From: Comamonadaceae bacterium
GTDB lineage: Bacteria > Pseudomonadota > Gammaproteobacteria > Burkholderiales > Burkholderiaceae_C
Assembly: GCA_947373605.1 (NCBI GenBank)
Contig: CANBYM010000002.1
Span: forward strand, 1 to 56,989
Reading direction: 5' to 3'
DNA length: 56,989 nucleotides
The notes under the pieces are model-generated. The model worked only from the letters and a program-made list of their open reading frames with translations, ran no database searches and was not told the origin of the DNA. Both the position numbers and the translations under genes were made by a program. Positions 35,440 to 45,723 of the stretch are shown piece after piece (position 1 is the first letter of the stretch; each line of letters begins with the position of its first letter).

Positions 35440-37980
35440 TTAATACGGCCGGAAATTACCGCCACCACTGCCACGCACCGGGGCTGGTGTTAACGGAGAC
35501 GTCAGGCGCGGCGCACTGGTGCGGCGCTCGCTCACCTTGTCGTGGCGACTCGTGAGTTTGGGCGCATCATTACCCGTTTTAAAGAACGCAATGCTTTGCT
35601 GCAACTGCTCTGCCTGGCCCGACAATTCTTCGCTGGTAGCTGCCAGTTCTTCGGATGCTGCAGCGTTTTGCTGTGTGGCCTTGGAAAGCTGTCCAATGGC
35701 ACCGCCGATTTGCACCACCGACTCGCTTTGCTCGGTACTACTGGCTGCAATTTCCTGCACCAGTTCACTGGTCTTTTGAATGCTGGGGACGATTTCACTG
35801 AGCAGCTTACCGGCGCGCTCTGCGGTTGACACACTGCTTCCGGCCAGGTCGCCAATTTCTTTGGCTGCTTCCTGGCTGCGCTCGGCAAGCTTGCGCACCT
35901 CGGCTGCAACGACCGCGAATCCTTTGCCGTGCTCGCCCGCACGGGCAGCTTCAATGGCCGCATTCAGGGCCAAAAGATTTGTCTGGTAAGCAATGTCGTC
36001 CACGATGCCGATCTTGGCAGCAATCTGTTTCATGGCGCTTACGGTTTGCGTCACAGCACTGCCGCCGTCCAAAGCTTCTTTGCTGGCCTTGGTAGCCATG
36101 CCATCCGTGACTTTGGCGTTATCGCTGTTCTGCGAAATAGAGGCTGCCATGGTGTCCATGGAAGCACTGGTTTGCTCAACGCTGGCCGCTTGTTCGCTGG
36201 CCGCTTGCGACAATGATTGCGCAGTAGCACTCACCTGGTTTGCTGCGCCGGTCAGCGCGTCTGCTGCAGCCAATACCTCACCAATCACACGCGTCAGGTT
36301 TTCTGCGGTGGAGTTGGCGCTGTCCTTGACTTGGCCGAATACACCCTGGTACTCGCGGCGGATGCGGTGCGTCAAATCACCGTCGGCCAGTGCGACCAAG
36401 GCCTGCGCGGTATCGCTCATGGCCCCTTCGCTGACTTCAATCAACTGGTTCATGGCACGCGACAGGTTGCCGATAAACCCGGCCTTGCCGCGCATATCAA
36501 TACGTCCGGACAAATCACCGTTCGCAGCCGCTGTAACGATGGTCGACACTTCCAGCTCAGACGCAATTTCTTCCGTGCGGTCGACCCAGTGCGTCACGCG
36601 CCCTATGCGGTCTCCATTGGCATCCAGAATCGGCTTGGAGAGCAGTTGGATATGGCGACCTTGAATTTGCACATCAATGGTTTCACCGGCCTGCAACGCG
36701 TTGTTGAATTTCGCAACAGTCTCCGGGTCCTTAAAGAGGCTGACCAGCTTGTTTCCGTAGAACTTTTCAATTTCAAAAGCCGGTCCGCCGAAATGCTTGA
36801 GCAAGGTATTGCTCGGTGGTGTGCCGTGGGTAAAGTCTCCATTGGCGTCCGAAATAGTAACGCTTTCAGGCAGGCTGTCCAGCGCCATGCGGATGCGCAG
36901 GTTGGCCTGGGCCGCCTGGGCAGCGGCTTGCAAAGAGGCCTGTACTTTGTCGATGGCATCGCTGATACGGGCCTTTTGGCCGGGCAGCCGCTCCATCGAG
37001 GCACCAAGTTTGCCTTCCGAATACTGCGTTACCACAGCCACCACCTTCATGGTGTCGTCAATGTGGGAGCGCACCAGCTTGTTCATAGACTCACCCATGG
37101 TGCGATAGGCACCTTCGAGCTGTGCAACCGGCATCTCATAGTCCAGCATGCCTGCTTCGTGCTGACGCGTCATCTCGTTTTGCGCCACTTCAAACTGCTG
37201 CAAAGTACCTTGCATTTTTGCAAGCGGTGCGAGCAATTGCCCTATCTCACTGCCGTCGGCCTCGATTTGCGTATCAAGCTTGCCGGATGCAACCAGATTG
37301 GCAACGCTGAGTGCTTTTCCAAGGGGTCGCGTAATGCTGGAAGTTACAAGCCAGGCCACCACCATGGCTGCCAAAGCTGCTGCGATATTGATTTGCAATG
37401 CAGTGTGGGAAATTTGATCTGCTTTTACCTGCGAATCAGCCACATCTGCCTGCATGGTTTTTACCTGGGCCGCCACAAAGGGTTCCATGGCTTTTTGCAG
37501 CTTTTCACTGGCGGCATCAAAGCCACCCATCAACTTGTTACCCGAATCAGGACCGCCGGCCACATAGGCCTTGGCCATGGTATTACCGGTTTCAAAATAG
37601 TCTTTGGCGTTGCTGCGAACTTCCTGAATACTTTTGACGCCAGCAGTATCTCCGGTATCGGCAAAGTGCTTTTCAAACTTGGTGAGCCCTGCGTTGAGTT
37701 CGCTGAAATTGTCCTGCGCATTTTTAAAACCGTCGTCCATCCCGTCTTTGCCGCGCGTGGCAGATACATCCGATAAAAACTGCTGTATCTGCACCACGTT
37801 TTTGTCCAGGTCTTTGGCCAGCAAGGCGTATTGAACACTTTGCTCCGACACGATTTGCAGAGCTTGCTTGACCTGCGCCAATTGCGAGCCCAACCAGACG
37901 GTAAAGCCGATGAACAAGAGGATAGGAATCGCAAATCCCAACAGGATTCGCGCACGTATGGATAAATTAATTTTGTTCAT
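35440..37980 (-). CDS. Methyl-accepting chemotaxis protein with cytoplasmic PAS-like domain
   Basis: An 846-aa receptor. TM1 at 10-31, a periplasmic helical sensor domain at 34-194, TM2 at 196-214, a HAMP domain to about 265, a second HAMP-like stretch at 300-350, then a PAS-like domain (362-470, [18 protein letters not shown] to [11 protein letters not shown]) and the signalling domain. The kinase-control hairpin is at about 665-703 ([39 protein letters not shown]). The tail (745-846) is Pro/Ser/Arg-rich and has no NWETF-type pentapeptide for CheR/CheB. It stands between cheW and cheR, so it is probably the operon's dedicated receptor. The ligand is unknown; the PAS part suggests an internal cue besides the periplasmic one. 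Confidence 0.93.
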   Translation of the reverse strand: MNKINLSIRARILLGFAIPILLFIGFTVWLGSQLAQVKQALQIVSEQSVQYALLAKDLDKNVVQIQQFLSDVSATRGKDGMDDGFKNAQDNFSELNAGLTKFEKHFADTGDTAGVKSIQEVRSNAKDYFETGNTMAKAYVAGGPDSGNKLMGGFDAASEKLQKAMEPFVAAQVKTMQADVADSQVKADQISHTALQINIAAALAAMVVAWLVTSSITRPLGKALSVANLVASGKLDTQIEADGSEIGQLLAPLAKMQGTLQQFEVAQNEMTRQHEAGMLDYEMPVAQLEGAYRTMGESMNKLVRSHIDDTMKVVAVVTQYSEGKLGASMERLPGQKARISDAIDKVQASLQAAAQAAQANLRIRMALDSLPESVTISDANGDFTHGTPPSNTLLKHFGGPAFEIEKFYGNKLVSLFKDPETVAKFNNALQAGETIDVQIQGRHIQLLSKPILDANGDRIGRVTHWVDRTEEIASELEVSTIVTAAANGDLSGRIDMRGKAGFIGNLSRAMNQLIEVSEGAMSDTAQALVALADGDLTHRIRREYQGVFGQVKDSANSTAENLTRVIGEVLAAADALTGAANQVSATAQSLSQAASEQAASVEQTSASMDTMAASISQNSDNAKVTDGMATKASKEALDGGSAVTQTVSAMKQIAAKIGIVDDIAYQTNLLALNAAIEAARAGEHGKGFAVVAAEVRKLAERSQEAAKEIGDLAGSSVSTAERAGKLLSEIVPSIQKTSELVQEIAASSTEQSESVVQIGGAIGQLSKATQQNAAASEELAATSEELSGQAEQLQQSIAFFKTGNDAPKLTSRHDKVSERRTSAPRLTSPLTPAPVRGSGGGNFRPY

Positions 37981-38012
37981 TCCTACTTCTCCCGATTTTT
38001 GCTATGTAACGC

Positions 38013-38519
38013 TCAAGCCTGCTCAGCGAGTTGGGCCATGTCTTCGATATCCAACGCCCGCTCAGGCTCCAGGATCACAATAAACGCACCACCCAACTTT
38101 CCCATGCCACGAATGAAATCGCGACGGATGGAGGTACCGAATTGCGGTGGCGACTCAATGTCGGCATCCGGTATTTCAACCACCTCGCTCACCGAATCCA
38201 CCATCAGACCCAACTCCAGCTTTTCGCTGCCCTTGCTGGCGTCAAAAATAATGATGCAAGTCTTCTTGCCTACCCGTGCAATGTCCCGCCCAAAACGCGA
38301 CTGCAGGTCAATAACCGGCACCACCGAGCCACGCAGATTGATCACGCCGCGCACAAATTCCGGCATCAGCGGTACCACAGTCATGACGCTGTACTGGATG
38401 ATTTCGCGCACTGCACGAATGTCCATGGCAAAAATTTCATCGCCCAAGGAGTACGTCAGGTACTGCAGACTGGGGCCTCTGTCTTTGGCTACGGCAATGG
38501 GTTCGTTTTCAATTTGCAT
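38013..38519 (-). CDS. cheW: Chemotaxis coupling protein
   Basis: CheW links receptors to CheA. 168 aa with the two-lobed SH3-like fold: YLTYSLGDEIFAMDIRAVRE, then VPLMPEFVRGVINLRGSVVP with the conserved N-L-R-G, and GLMVDSVSEVVEIPDADIE. It is 10 bases behind cheA and 32 bases ahead of the MCP gene. Confidence 0.96.
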   Translation of the reverse strand: MQIENEPIAVAKDRGPSLQYLTYSLGDEIFAMDIRAVREIIQYSVMTVVPLMPEFVRGVINLRGSVVPVIDLQSRFGRDIARVGKKTCIIIFDASKGSEKLELGLMVDSVSEVVEIPDADIESPPQFGTSIRRDFIRGMGKLGGAFIVILEPERALDIEDMAQLAEQA

Positions 38520-38529
38520 GGTGATGGCC

Positions 38530-40743
38530 TCAAGACGCGGCAGAAGCGTTCAGGGTGGTTGCCGCAATGGCTGCTGCCTGTGCACCGGTAGTCAGTTCGG
38601 CCAGCGAATTCACGTCAAGTATGAGGGCAACCTCGCCACTTCCAAGAATGCTGGAACCCGATATACCGCGTAGTGTCTTGAACAGGCGCCCGAGCGGTTT
38701 GATAACGGTTTGGTTTTGTCCTAGCAACACTTCGACCTCGATGCCGTACTGGCCGCGTGTGGAATTCACCACCACGATGCTGACGCGCTCGGGGTTGGAT
38801 GACTCCACCGAGTACAGCGTTCGCAGCCGCACCACCGGCAGCACCGCACCGCGCAACTCCACGCAGTGGCGACCACGCTCGTCGACCTTGACGTTGTTGC
38901 CACCGGACTCAATAACTTCCACCACGGCTTCAAGTGGCAACACAAATTTGGATTTACCCACGCCGACCAGAAAACCGTCGATGATGGCCAATGTCAGCGG
39001 CAGACGGATATCGACTTGCAGGCCCTTGCCCACATTGTTGTTAAGGCGGATGCTGCCACGCAGGGCCTCGATATTTCGTCGCACCACGTCCATTCCAACA
39101 CCGCGACCGGACAGATTGGTAACTTGCTCGGCGGTGGAAAAACCGGGCTCAAAAATCAGCATGTTGATCTCATCGTCCGGTGGCACCATCCCTTGCTCCA
39201 CCAAGCCGCGGTTCCAGGCGCGTTGCAGCACCCGATCGCGGTTTATTCCGCGTCCGTCATCTTCGATGCGAATCAAAATCGCACCAGTCTCATGCCGTGC
39301 ACTCAGTACCAACTTGCCCGCAGCGGGTTTACCAGCGGCAAGCCGCTCCTGTGGCGGCTCCAAACCGTGGTCAAGAGAATTACGCACCAAATGCATGAGC
39401 GGGTCGGCAATTTTTTCGACCATGGATTTGTCAAGCTCAGCGTCACCGCCTACGATTTCAAAATTTACTTCTTTACCGAGGCTAGACGCCGTGTCACGCA
39501 CTACACGCCGGAAGCGACTGAAGGTCTCGCCCACCGGCACCATACGCAAGCCCAGCGTACCGTTGCGGATTTCTTCAATCAGGCTGTTCATGTGCAGATT
39601 GGCTTCCACCAAGGCGACCTGCTTGCTACCGCGCGCCAGCAAAGTCGCACCGGCACCCGCAATCACCAATTCACCAAGGAGGTTAATCACCGCATCCAGG
39701 CGGTCGGCCTGTACACGGATATAGCGCTCTTCACTGGGCGCACTCTCCCGCAGTTTTTGCTGTTTGCCCAAGGCTGCGGCAACCACTTCGGGAGCCACCC
39801 CAGCTTGCGCTTCGAGCAGATCGCCCAGCTTCGGCTTTTCAACCGCGGGCATGCCACGCGTTTGCTGCTGGGTACTCAGTACCTGGTCGAGCTTGTCTTG
39901 CGTCACCGCACCAACCGACACCAGGAGGTCACCCAAACGCGGGGTCTCCGGCATCTCTTCAATTGCGCGGGCCAATTTTTGGCCGGGTGTTTCGGGCGCC
40001 ACGACATCGAGCTCGCAGTCGTCCATCACAAAGCTGAAGGCGCCTTCAATGTCGTCCCGGCTGGCTGCGGTTTCCAGCTCCATGAAAAAACTTAGATAAC
40101 AGCTCTCGGGGTTCAGGTTCACCAGCGGCGGTAATGTGTCTACCGAGCAGCGCACCGACACCACTTTTCCAATGGTGCCCAAGTAACGGGCAATGGACAA
40201 CGGATCCATGCCGTTTCGAAACGTTTCCTGGCCAAATCGCGCAGAGATGGACCACACGCGCGGCGAGTTGTCGACAACTGCACTTGCGTTCGACGCCACT
40301 GCTACAGCGGCTGCCGGTTTTTCTACAGCGCCGCTTTCCGTCAGCGATTTGAGCCGGATAACGAGATCCGCACGGGTGTCTTTTTGCTCAGGCGTATCGG
40401 CACTCTCGTCCGCCGCGGTATCCACCAGGAATTTAATCTGGTCATTGCACTGCAAAAGCAAGGTGCTGATATCGGGGTTCAGCGCGATGACGCCATCGCG
40501 CATTTTGTCGAGCAAAGTCTCCACATGGTGGGTAAATTCGACGACGCGACTCAGCCCGAAAATGCCTGCCGAGCCTTTAACGGTGTGTGCACAACGAAAC
40601 AAGGAGTCCAGTAACTCACGGTTGTCGGGCTGCTCTTCGAGTTCGAGCAACAGGGTTTCAATCGCCTCAATCTGTTCTGCCGCCTCGCTAATGAAGGCCG
40701 GCATGGCGGCCGCAATAAAGTCCAGATCTGCGTCGTCACTCAT
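38530..40743 (-). CDS. cheA: Chemotaxis histidine kinase CheA with tandem MshEN-like motifs
   Basis: A 737-aa kinase. P1 Hpt domain with His53 (CAHTVKGSAG). Residues 160-250 form an alpha/beta domain in place of a normal P2. Residues 269-328 hold two 24-residue segments (269-292 and 305-328), each opening with R/K-L-G-D-L-L and ending in Gln, that fit the MshEN c-di-GMP-binding pattern. Dimerisation (P3) starts near 340. The ATP site has N455 (HLVRNSLDHG), EDDGRGI (495-501), FEPGFSTA (531-538) and GRGVGMDVV (547). The CheW-like P5 domain fills 590-725. It should phosphorylate CheY and CheB. The start overlaps the STAS gene by 4 bases. Confidence 0.95.
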   Translation of the reverse strand: MSDDADLDFIAAAMPAFISEAAEQIEAIETLLLELEEQPDNRELLDSLFRCAHTVKGSAGIFGLSRVVEFTHHVETLLDKMRDGVIALNPDISTLLLQCNDQIKFLVDTAADESADTPEQKDTRADLVIRLKSLTESGAVEKPAAAVAVASNASAVVDNSPRVWSISARFGQETFRNGMDPLSIARYLGTIGKVVSVRCSVDTLPPLVNLNPESCYLSFFMELETAASRDDIEGAFSFVMDDCELDVVAPETPGQKLARAIEEMPETPRLGDLLVSVGAVTQDKLDQVLSTQQQTRGMPAVEKPKLGDLLEAQAGVAPEVVAAALGKQQKLRESAPSEERYIRVQADRLDAVINLLGELVIAGAGATLLARGSKQVALVEANLHMNSLIEEIRNGTLGLRMVPVGETFSRFRRVVRDTASSLGKEVNFEIVGGDAELDKSMVEKIADPLMHLVRNSLDHGLEPPQERLAAGKPAAGKLVLSARHETGAILIRIEDDGRGINRDRVLQRAWNRGLVEQGMVPPDDEINMLIFEPGFSTAEQVTNLSGRGVGMDVVRRNIEALRGSIRLNNNVGKGLQVDIRLPLTLAIIDGFLVGVGKSKFVLPLEAVVEVIESGGNNVKVDERGRHCVELRGAVLPVVRLRTLYSVESSNPERVSIVVVNSTRGQYGIEVEVLLGQNQTVIKPLGRLFKTLRGISGSSILGSGEVALILDVNSLAELTTGAQAAAIAATTLNASAAS

Positions 40744-41048
40744 TTAGCCGCTCCTGACGATTTGCTATGGGAATGTCGGCCATCAAGCCAATCTGCAAAG
40801 CCTAAAGTTCGGCAGGCGTCGCTGAAAACGGTGCTGGCCTCAACCAGCCGCCAGGACTGCCCCATGTTGGAGAGCGATGCCAGCAGTTGCAGACCCGATC
40901 CATCCACCTCAGCAACATCACGCGCGGAGATTTCCAGATAGTCGCCCCCTTTGGCAGTGTTTTCAGTCACCCAAGCCAACAAGGCGTCACGGATCTCCAA
41001 CGCGCCATAAATGTTGAGTTCGGCAGGCAGTTCAAATCGATCACTCAT
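40740..41048 (-). CDS. STAS-domain protein of the chemotaxis operon
   Basis: A 102-aa single STAS domain, as in anti-sigma-factor antagonists. The N-terminus RFELPAELNIYGALEIRDAL and the block ISARDVAEVDGSGLQLLASL are typical; Ser at about 51 (DGSGLQ) is the position phosphorylated in SpoIIAA-like proteins. In chemotaxis operons such proteins occur beside cheA, sometimes called CheS-like; the role is not settled. It overlaps cheA by 4 bases, which implies balanced synthesis with the kinase. Confidence 0.85.
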   Translation of the reverse strand: MSDRFELPAELNIYGALEIRDALLAWVTENTAKGGDYLEISARDVAEVDGSGLQLLASLSNMGQSWRLVEASTVFSDACRTLGFADWLDGRHSHSKSSGAAK

Positions 41049-41117
41049 TAGGTCTCCAATCCCTTGTTAAGGGTCCCCTGCCCCGACCTGCGAGACCGTA
41101 TGGACCCTCAGAAAAAG

Positions 41118-41483
41118 CTAGACACAGAGCTTGGCTACAGCATTGACCAACTGCGTCGGGGAGAAGGGCTTCACCATCCACGCCTTTGCGCCAGCGGCTT
41201 TGCCCTGCTCTTTTTTCTCTTCCTGGCTCTCGGTAGTGAGCATCAGAATGGGCATGAACTTGTAGCCGGGCAGGGCCTTGGCAGCCTTCACGAACTCGAT
41301 GCCGTTCATGATGGGCATGTTCACATCGCACACTGCCATATTCACCTGGCGGCCATCCAGCAAAGCAAGCGCTGCCTGACCGTCGCCGGCCTCGATCACG
41401 TTGTAGCCAGCGCCGGTGAGCGCCATCTTGACCACCTGCCGCAGGCTCGCCGAGTCGTCAATTACCAGAATAGTTTTTGCCAT
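41118..41483 (-). CDS. cheY: Chemotaxis response regulator CheY
   Basis: A 121-aa single receiver domain. MAKTILVIDDSASLRQVVKM carries the acidic pair, the phospho-acceptor lies in MAVCDVNMPIMNG, followed by MLTTES and WMVKPFSP with the conserved Thr and Lys. It should bind the flagellar switch when phosphorylated by CheA. The start at ATG 41483 is fixed by a strong GAGGTGG Shine-Dalgarno; a longer frame would overlap the gene upstream. It lies 10 bases behind the CheZ-like gene. Confidence 0.95.
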   Translation of the reverse strand: MAKTILVIDDSASLRQVVKMALTGAGYNVIEAGDGQAALALLDGRQVNMAVCDVNMPIMNGIEFVKAAKALPGYKFMPILMLTTESQEEKKEQGKAAGAKAWMVKPFSPTQLVNAVAKLCV

Positions 41484-41493
41484 TTCCACCTCT

Positions 41494-42144
41494 TCAGAAA
41501 AATGTAGTTTCTTTACTATCGTCCGAACCATTTCCGTCGTCACCGTTGTGGGTCTGACGTTGTTCGGACATCGCGTATTGGGATTCCAGCCGGGCGAGCC
41601 AGTTCTGCAATTGCGGCAGCGCTTCGGGACCTGCTGCGGCCTGCTGCAAGCGCGCCATATCAGCCTCCAGCAGCGCCATCATCTGGCTGATGCGGTCCTG
41701 GTACTGAAAACCTTCGTACATGCGGTCCACATGGTCCGCGACCTGCTTGGTTTCCCTGTTAATGGGTTCTGCAATGGTTTGCAGCGCCGATACAGCGTCG
41801 CGCACCATGTCCAGAACCTGCTGCAGGGCCTGGCGCTGTTCCGGCGCAATCTGCGCATCCGCCATCAGTGGTTGAAGTGCGCGCTCACAGGCATGAACCA
41901 ATCCAGTGGCACCGCCATCAGCCAGACTTAGCGCTTCTGTAATTTTTTGCGATTGGCTTTCGGCCAGATTGATGTGCGGGCCTATGTCGGAAAAGGCCTG
42001 CATCATTTGAGTGACCGCCACCTCGGATTGGGCGCGGGAACTCTCCAGTTGCCGTGCCCAGACAGGCAACACGCCCAAACACAAGTCTACAAAGGCTTGT
42101 GCAGCGACGTGAGTACCAGCAGTGGAGTTTTTAGTATTTGCCAT
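41494..42144 (-). CDS. cheZ: CheZ-like protein phosphatase
   Basis: A 216-aa all-helical protein directly ahead of cheY. The segment GFQYQDRISQMMALLEADMA around residues 145-165 contains Asp150 and Gln154 with the D-x3-Q spacing of the CheZ active site, where these residues act on phospho-Asp of CheY. The C-terminus, an acidic linker ending in two Phe, could be the CheY-tethering peptide found at the end of CheZ. Similarity elsewhere is low, so this is a divergent CheZ. The start at ATG 42144 is chosen over TTG 42183. Neither has a good Shine-Dalgarno. Confidence 0.78.
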   Translation of the reverse strand: MANTKNSTAGTHVAAQAFVDLCLGVLPVWARQLESSRAQSEVAVTQMMQAFSDIGPHINLAESQSQKITEALSLADGGATGLVHACERALQPLMADAQIAPEQRQALQQVLDMVRDAVSALQTIAEPINRETKQVADHVDRMYEGFQYQDRISQMMALLEADMARLQQAAAGPEALPQLQNWLARLESQYAMSEQRQTHNGDDGNGSDDSKETTFF

Positions 42145-42274
42145 TCCCGATAAAGTGCATTTTTTGGAACATCGTATCTCCAAATGGGCACTTCACCAGT
42201 ACTGTTGATGAAATAGTTCAAGCTCTCGGTGCGAAGGAACCACTATTCGTACGGCGATGTACGTATAAATAGAG

Positions 42275-43468
42275 TTAATTCGCGGCTCGGCGACCCAGGA
42301 TTTCAAACGCCGGCAGGGTTTTGCCTTCCAGCACCTCCAAAAAGGCACCGCCGCCGGTGGATATGTAGCCAATTTTCTTCTCAATGCCATATTTGGCAAT
42401 CGCGGCCAACGTGTCACCACCACCGGCAATTGAAAACGCGCTGGAATCGGCAATGGCATGGGCGATGGTGCGGGTGCCGTTCTCAAATGCGGCGAACTCA
42501 AACACGCCTACCGGGCCGTTCCAGACAATCGTGCCGGCCGACTTGAGTTGTGTCGCCAGTGCCTGTGCAGTTTGGGGCCCGATGTCCAGAATCAAGTCGT
42601 CATCTGCCACGTCGCTGGCTGCTTTGACAGTGGCAACGGCGCCTGCGGAAAACGTTTTGGCGACCACCACGTCAGTGGGAATCGGTACCGCAGCACCGCG
42701 TGCCCGCATCACTTCAATCACCGCTTTTGCTTCGGCCAGTAAGTCCGGTTCAGCCAGACTCTTGCCGATTTTCAAACCGGCAGCAAGCATGAACGTATTG
42801 GCTATACCGCCACCCACAATGAGTTGATCCACATTGGCAGCAAGGCTCTTGAGGATAGTCAGCTTGGTCGACACTTTTGATCCGGCCACAATGGCAACCA
42901 GCGGACGTTTGGGTGCCAACAACGCTTTGGAAATGGCGTCCATTTCAGCCGCCAGAAGCGGGCCGGCACAGGCAATCGGCGCATACTGCGCGATACCATA
43001 CGTGCTGGCTTCCGCACGGTGGGCAGTACCGAATGCATCGTGCACGAAAATGTCGCAAAGCGCGGCCATTTTGCGCGCAAGCTTTTCGTCATTTTTCTTT
43101 TCGCCCACATTGAGTCGGCAGTTTTCCAACAGCACGAATTGACCGGGAGCTACTGTCACGCCGTCTACCCAGTTAGAAACCAGAGGAACATCGCGTCCCA
43201 TCAGTTCCGCCATCCGCCTGGCAACCGGTGCTAAAGAATCCTCGGGTTTAAATGCGCCTTCCGTTGGCCGACCAAGATGCGAGGTCACCATGACGGCTGC
43301 ACCGGCTTTGAGCGCCATCTCAATGCAGGGAATGCTGGCACGGATGCGCGTATCTTCGGTAATGTTGCCGGCATCATCCTGCGGCACATTGAGGTCGGCG
43401 CGGATAAAAACGCGCTTGCCGGCAACTTTGCCCTGTGCGCACAAATCGGAAAAACGAATCACTTGCAT
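42275..43468 (-). CDS. pgk: Phosphoglycerate kinase
   Basis: Transfers phosphate between 1,3-bisphosphoglycerate and ADP in glycolysis, gluconeogenesis and the Calvin cycle. The N-terminal domain has [20 protein letters not shown] and [13 protein letters not shown]. The nucleotide domain has [29 protein letters not shown] and the glycine-rich [16 protein letters not shown]. The length of 397 aa is normal. It is the last of five leftward genes (def, fmt, azlC, azlD, pgk), 73 bases behind azlD. Confidence 0.97.
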   Translation of the reverse strand: MQVIRFSDLCAQGKVAGKRVFIRADLNVPQDDAGNITEDTRIRASIPCIEMALKAGAAVMVTSHLGRPTEGAFKPEDSLAPVARRMAELMGRDVPLVSNWVDGVTVAPGQFVLLENCRLNVGEKKNDEKLARKMAALCDIFVHDAFGTAHRAEASTYGIAQYAPIACAGPLLAAEMDAISKALLAPKRPLVAIVAGSKVSTKLTILKSLAANVDQLIVGGGIANTFMLAAGLKIGKSLAEPDLLAEAKAVIEVMRARGAAVPIPTDVVVAKTFSAGAVATVKAASDVADDDLILDIGPQTAQALATQLKSAGTIVWNGPVGVFEFAAFENGTRTIAHAIADSSAFSIAGGGDTLAAIAKYGIEKKIGYISTGGGAFLEVLEGKTLPAFEILGRRAAN

Positions 43469-43541
43469 GCTTGAACCTTCAACAAAATAGGTGCCGATTT
43501 TAAAAGTAGAGTGTCTCGTGGGGCTTACGCCCGACCCGCGC

Positions 43542-43895
43542 TTACCAGCCTAGGCCGATATGCAATGGCAAATACACAGCCATACCCGAGACAATCGTGC
43601 CCAACACGGCTTGACCCGCACCGCGACGCCAATAGAAATAGCACACACCCGCAGCTGTTGCGTAAAGGCGGGCGTCGGCCAAGGTATGAAGCACAATGCC
43701 CTTGAACATAAATATTTCCGGTGCAATCACTGCTGCCAGCGCAGCGATAGGTGCGTATTGCAAACCACGTTGTGCCCATCGGGGCAAGGTCCACTCCTTA
43801 TTGGAAATAAAGAAAAAAGAGCGTGATATCACGGTCACGCAGGCCAGCCCCAGTATCGTGAACATGGTCCAGGCGTCTGTCTGTGTGGTGAACAT
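43542..43895 (-). CDS. azlD: AzlD-like branched-chain amino acid exporter subunit
   Basis: A 117-aa membrane protein with about four hydrophobic helices, the small partner in an AzlC-AzlD exporter of branched-chain or other hydrophobic amino acids. Family landmarks are the start of helix 1 ([19 protein letters not shown]) and [20 protein letters not shown]. It is encoded 11 bases behind azlC, as is usual. Confidence 0.9.
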   Translation of the reverse strand: MFTTQTDAWTMFTILGLACVTVISRSFFFISNKEWTLPRWAQRGLQYAPIAALAAVIAPEIFMFKGIVLHTLADARLYATAAGVCYFYWRRGAGQAVLGTIVSGMAVYLPLHIGLGW

Positions 43896-43906
43896 GGGTA
43901 GGACCT

Positions 43907-44647
43907 TTAGCGTTTCGGCGGGACGGACGGCACTACGCCCATCGCCTTTTCAAGGAACAGGCAAAGGGCCACTGCGGCGGCGATGGCTACCAGAATGTTG
44001 AGCTTCAGGGGCAACGCATACGCAGCAATGCCGGCCGTGGCCGCCACGCCGGCAGATACCCACCGCAACTGGGTTGATGCAAGCGAACACAGCATACCCA
44101 CCAAGGCCAGAATACCGGCAAAGCCAAGCCCCCAGCTCGCCGGTATGAAGTTGGCCAACAAAACTCCGGCCACGCTAGTGCTTGTCCAGGCGAACCAGTT
44201 AATGCCGCCGTTGCCTGCAAGGTAGGCCATTTGCTCGGCACGCCCAACTTCATCAGTTGCAGGGGCATGAAATCTCTTCACGAACAGCACATAGGTCAGG
44301 TCGCCGGTAAGGTAACCGGTGACCAAGCGTTGCCACAGTGAAAGGTGCATGACATAAGGGCGCATATGGGCACTGAACACCACAAACCGCAGATTCACGC
44401 AAAACCCGGTGGCCAATATGACCCAGACCGGCGCCCCCGCAAGGAGCAACGGAATGGCCGCCAGCTGCGAGCTTCCTGCGAACACCACCAGGGCCATGAA
44501 CAGCGCTTCCACGGTACTCATGCCGGACTTAACCATGGCGACACCGGTCATCAGGCCCCAGGCCGCAATGCCGAGCGCGACGCCTGACATTTCATTAAAT
44601 CCAGTGCGAAAGGCCGGATGCCGGTAATAGGTGGGTAGGAAGAACAT
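43907..44647 (-). CDS. azlC: AzlC-like branched-chain amino acid exporter subunit
   Basis: A 246-aa inner-membrane permease of the AzlC family. GVALGIAAWGLMTGVAMVKS near the N-terminus, ALFMALVVFAGSSQLAAIPL with the family's G-S-S/A-Q motif, and LRFVVFSAHMRPY are typical. It works with AzlD. It begins 32 bases behind fmt on the same strand. Confidence 0.92.
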   Translation of the reverse strand: MFFLPTYYRHPAFRTGFNEMSGVALGIAAWGLMTGVAMVKSGMSTVEALFMALVVFAGSSQLAAIPLLLAGAPVWVILATGFCVNLRFVVFSAHMRPYVMHLSLWQRLVTGYLTGDLTYVLFVKRFHAPATDEVGRAEQMAYLAGNGGINWFAWTSTSVAGVLLANFIPASWGLGFAGILALVGMLCSLASTQLRWVSAGVAATAGIAAYALPLKLNILVAIAAAVALCLFLEKAMGVVPSVPPKR

Positions 44648-44679
44648 GTCCTTGGCCGCTTAAGACTATGTGATTGGCG

Positions 44680-45723
44680 TCAGTTGCCCCGACCTGCCGC
44701 AAAGCGTTGCCCCGCCGACACCGGGAACCCCTGTAAAAAGTCCGCCACTGGCAATCGTTTACCGCCCGGGCGCTGCAATTCCAGCAGGCGCAAAACTCCG
44801 TCGCCGGTAACTACATCAATGCCATCTGAGCCAACCGCAACCACGGTTCCCGGCTCACTGACCGCGCTTTGCACAGCCGCTGTTGCACTCAACACCGATG
44901 CACGCCAAATTTTCACGTTTTCGCCTTGTTCTGCAACATCATTGGACGCGATCAACGTCGTGTTAGTACCGGGAAATGGATCGAAGGCGCGCACCCGTCT
45001 GCATAGGGATATGGCATCGCCCTGCCAGTTCAGCCATCCTTCGGACTTCTCTATCTTGTGGGCGTATGTCACACCTTCAGATGGCTGCTTTTGCGGCTGC
45101 AATGCGCCCGCTGTTGCCAAACGAAGCGCCTCTACGACCATATCTGCGCCGAGCTCAGCCACTTTGTCGTGCAGGCGGGCCGTGCTGTCGTCCGCTGCAA
45201 TGGCAATGCTTTGCGCCAGCAACATGTCGCCGGTATCCAGCCCCGCGTCCATCTTCATGATGGTAACGCCGGTATAGCTGTCGCCCGCCTCAATGGCGCG
45301 ATGAATGGGCGCAGCGCCACGCCAACGCGGCAGCAACGAGCCATGGATGTTGAGGCAACCGAGTTTGTCTCCTTGCATGGTGTCGAGCACCCATTGCGGC
45401 AGTATCAGGCCATAAGCCGCGACCACCATGACGTCGGCGCCGGCATCTGTGATCGCATGCCTGGCCTGATCGGCATCTTCGGCGTACTTGCCATCCAGTC
45501 GCAAACTTCGCGGCTGCGAAATCGGTGCGCCATATTCCAACGCCTGCTTTTTAACCGCAGAGGCCTGCAATTTCATGCCCCGGCCTGCCGGTCTGTCGGG
45601 TTGTGTGAGTACCAATACGATGTTGTGACCGGCGCGGTGCAGACGCTCCAATGCGATACGCGCGAATTCCGGTGTTCCGGCAAAAATGACCCGCAAAGGC
45701 CTACTTGGCAATGTCGCGCTCAA
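44680..45723 (-). CDS. fmt: Methionyl-tRNA formyltransferase
   Basis: Formylates initiator Met-t[23 protein letters not shown] opens the Rossmann domain; the catalytic region has [20 protein letters not shown] and [21 protein letters not shown] sequence ([20 protein letters not shown]). The C-terminal OB-like domain covers residues 220-345. 347 aa against about 315 in E. coli; the extra length is mostly an internal insertion around 255-285. It overlaps def by 4 bases. Confidence 0.96.
   Translation of the reverse strand: MSATLPSRPLRVIFAGTPEFARIALERLHRAGHNIVLVLTQPDRPAGRGMKLQASAVKKQALEYGAPISQPRSLRLDGKYAEDADQARHAITDAGADVMVVAAYGLILPQWVLDTMQGDKLGCLNIHGSLLPRWRGAAPIHRAIEAGDSYTGVTIMKMDAGLDTGDMLLAQSIAIAADDSTARLHDKVAELGADMVVEALRLATAGALQPQKQPSEGVTYAHKIEKSEGWLNWQGDAISLCRRVRAFDPFPGTNTTLIASNDVAEQGENVKIWRASVLSATAAVQSAVSEPGTVVAVGSDGIDVVTGDGVLRLLELQRPGGKRLPVADFLQGFPVSAGQRFAAGRGN

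Noticed and set aside
35542-37776. Long plus-strand open frames opposite the MCP gene
   Set aside because: Antisense frames opened by the high-GC codon pattern; no domain sense, while the minus strand encodes a full receptor.
42246-42267. Imperfect palindrome behind pgk (ATTCGTAC with GTACGTAT)
   Set aside because: Short stem with a mismatch and no T run; not good enough as terminator or operator.
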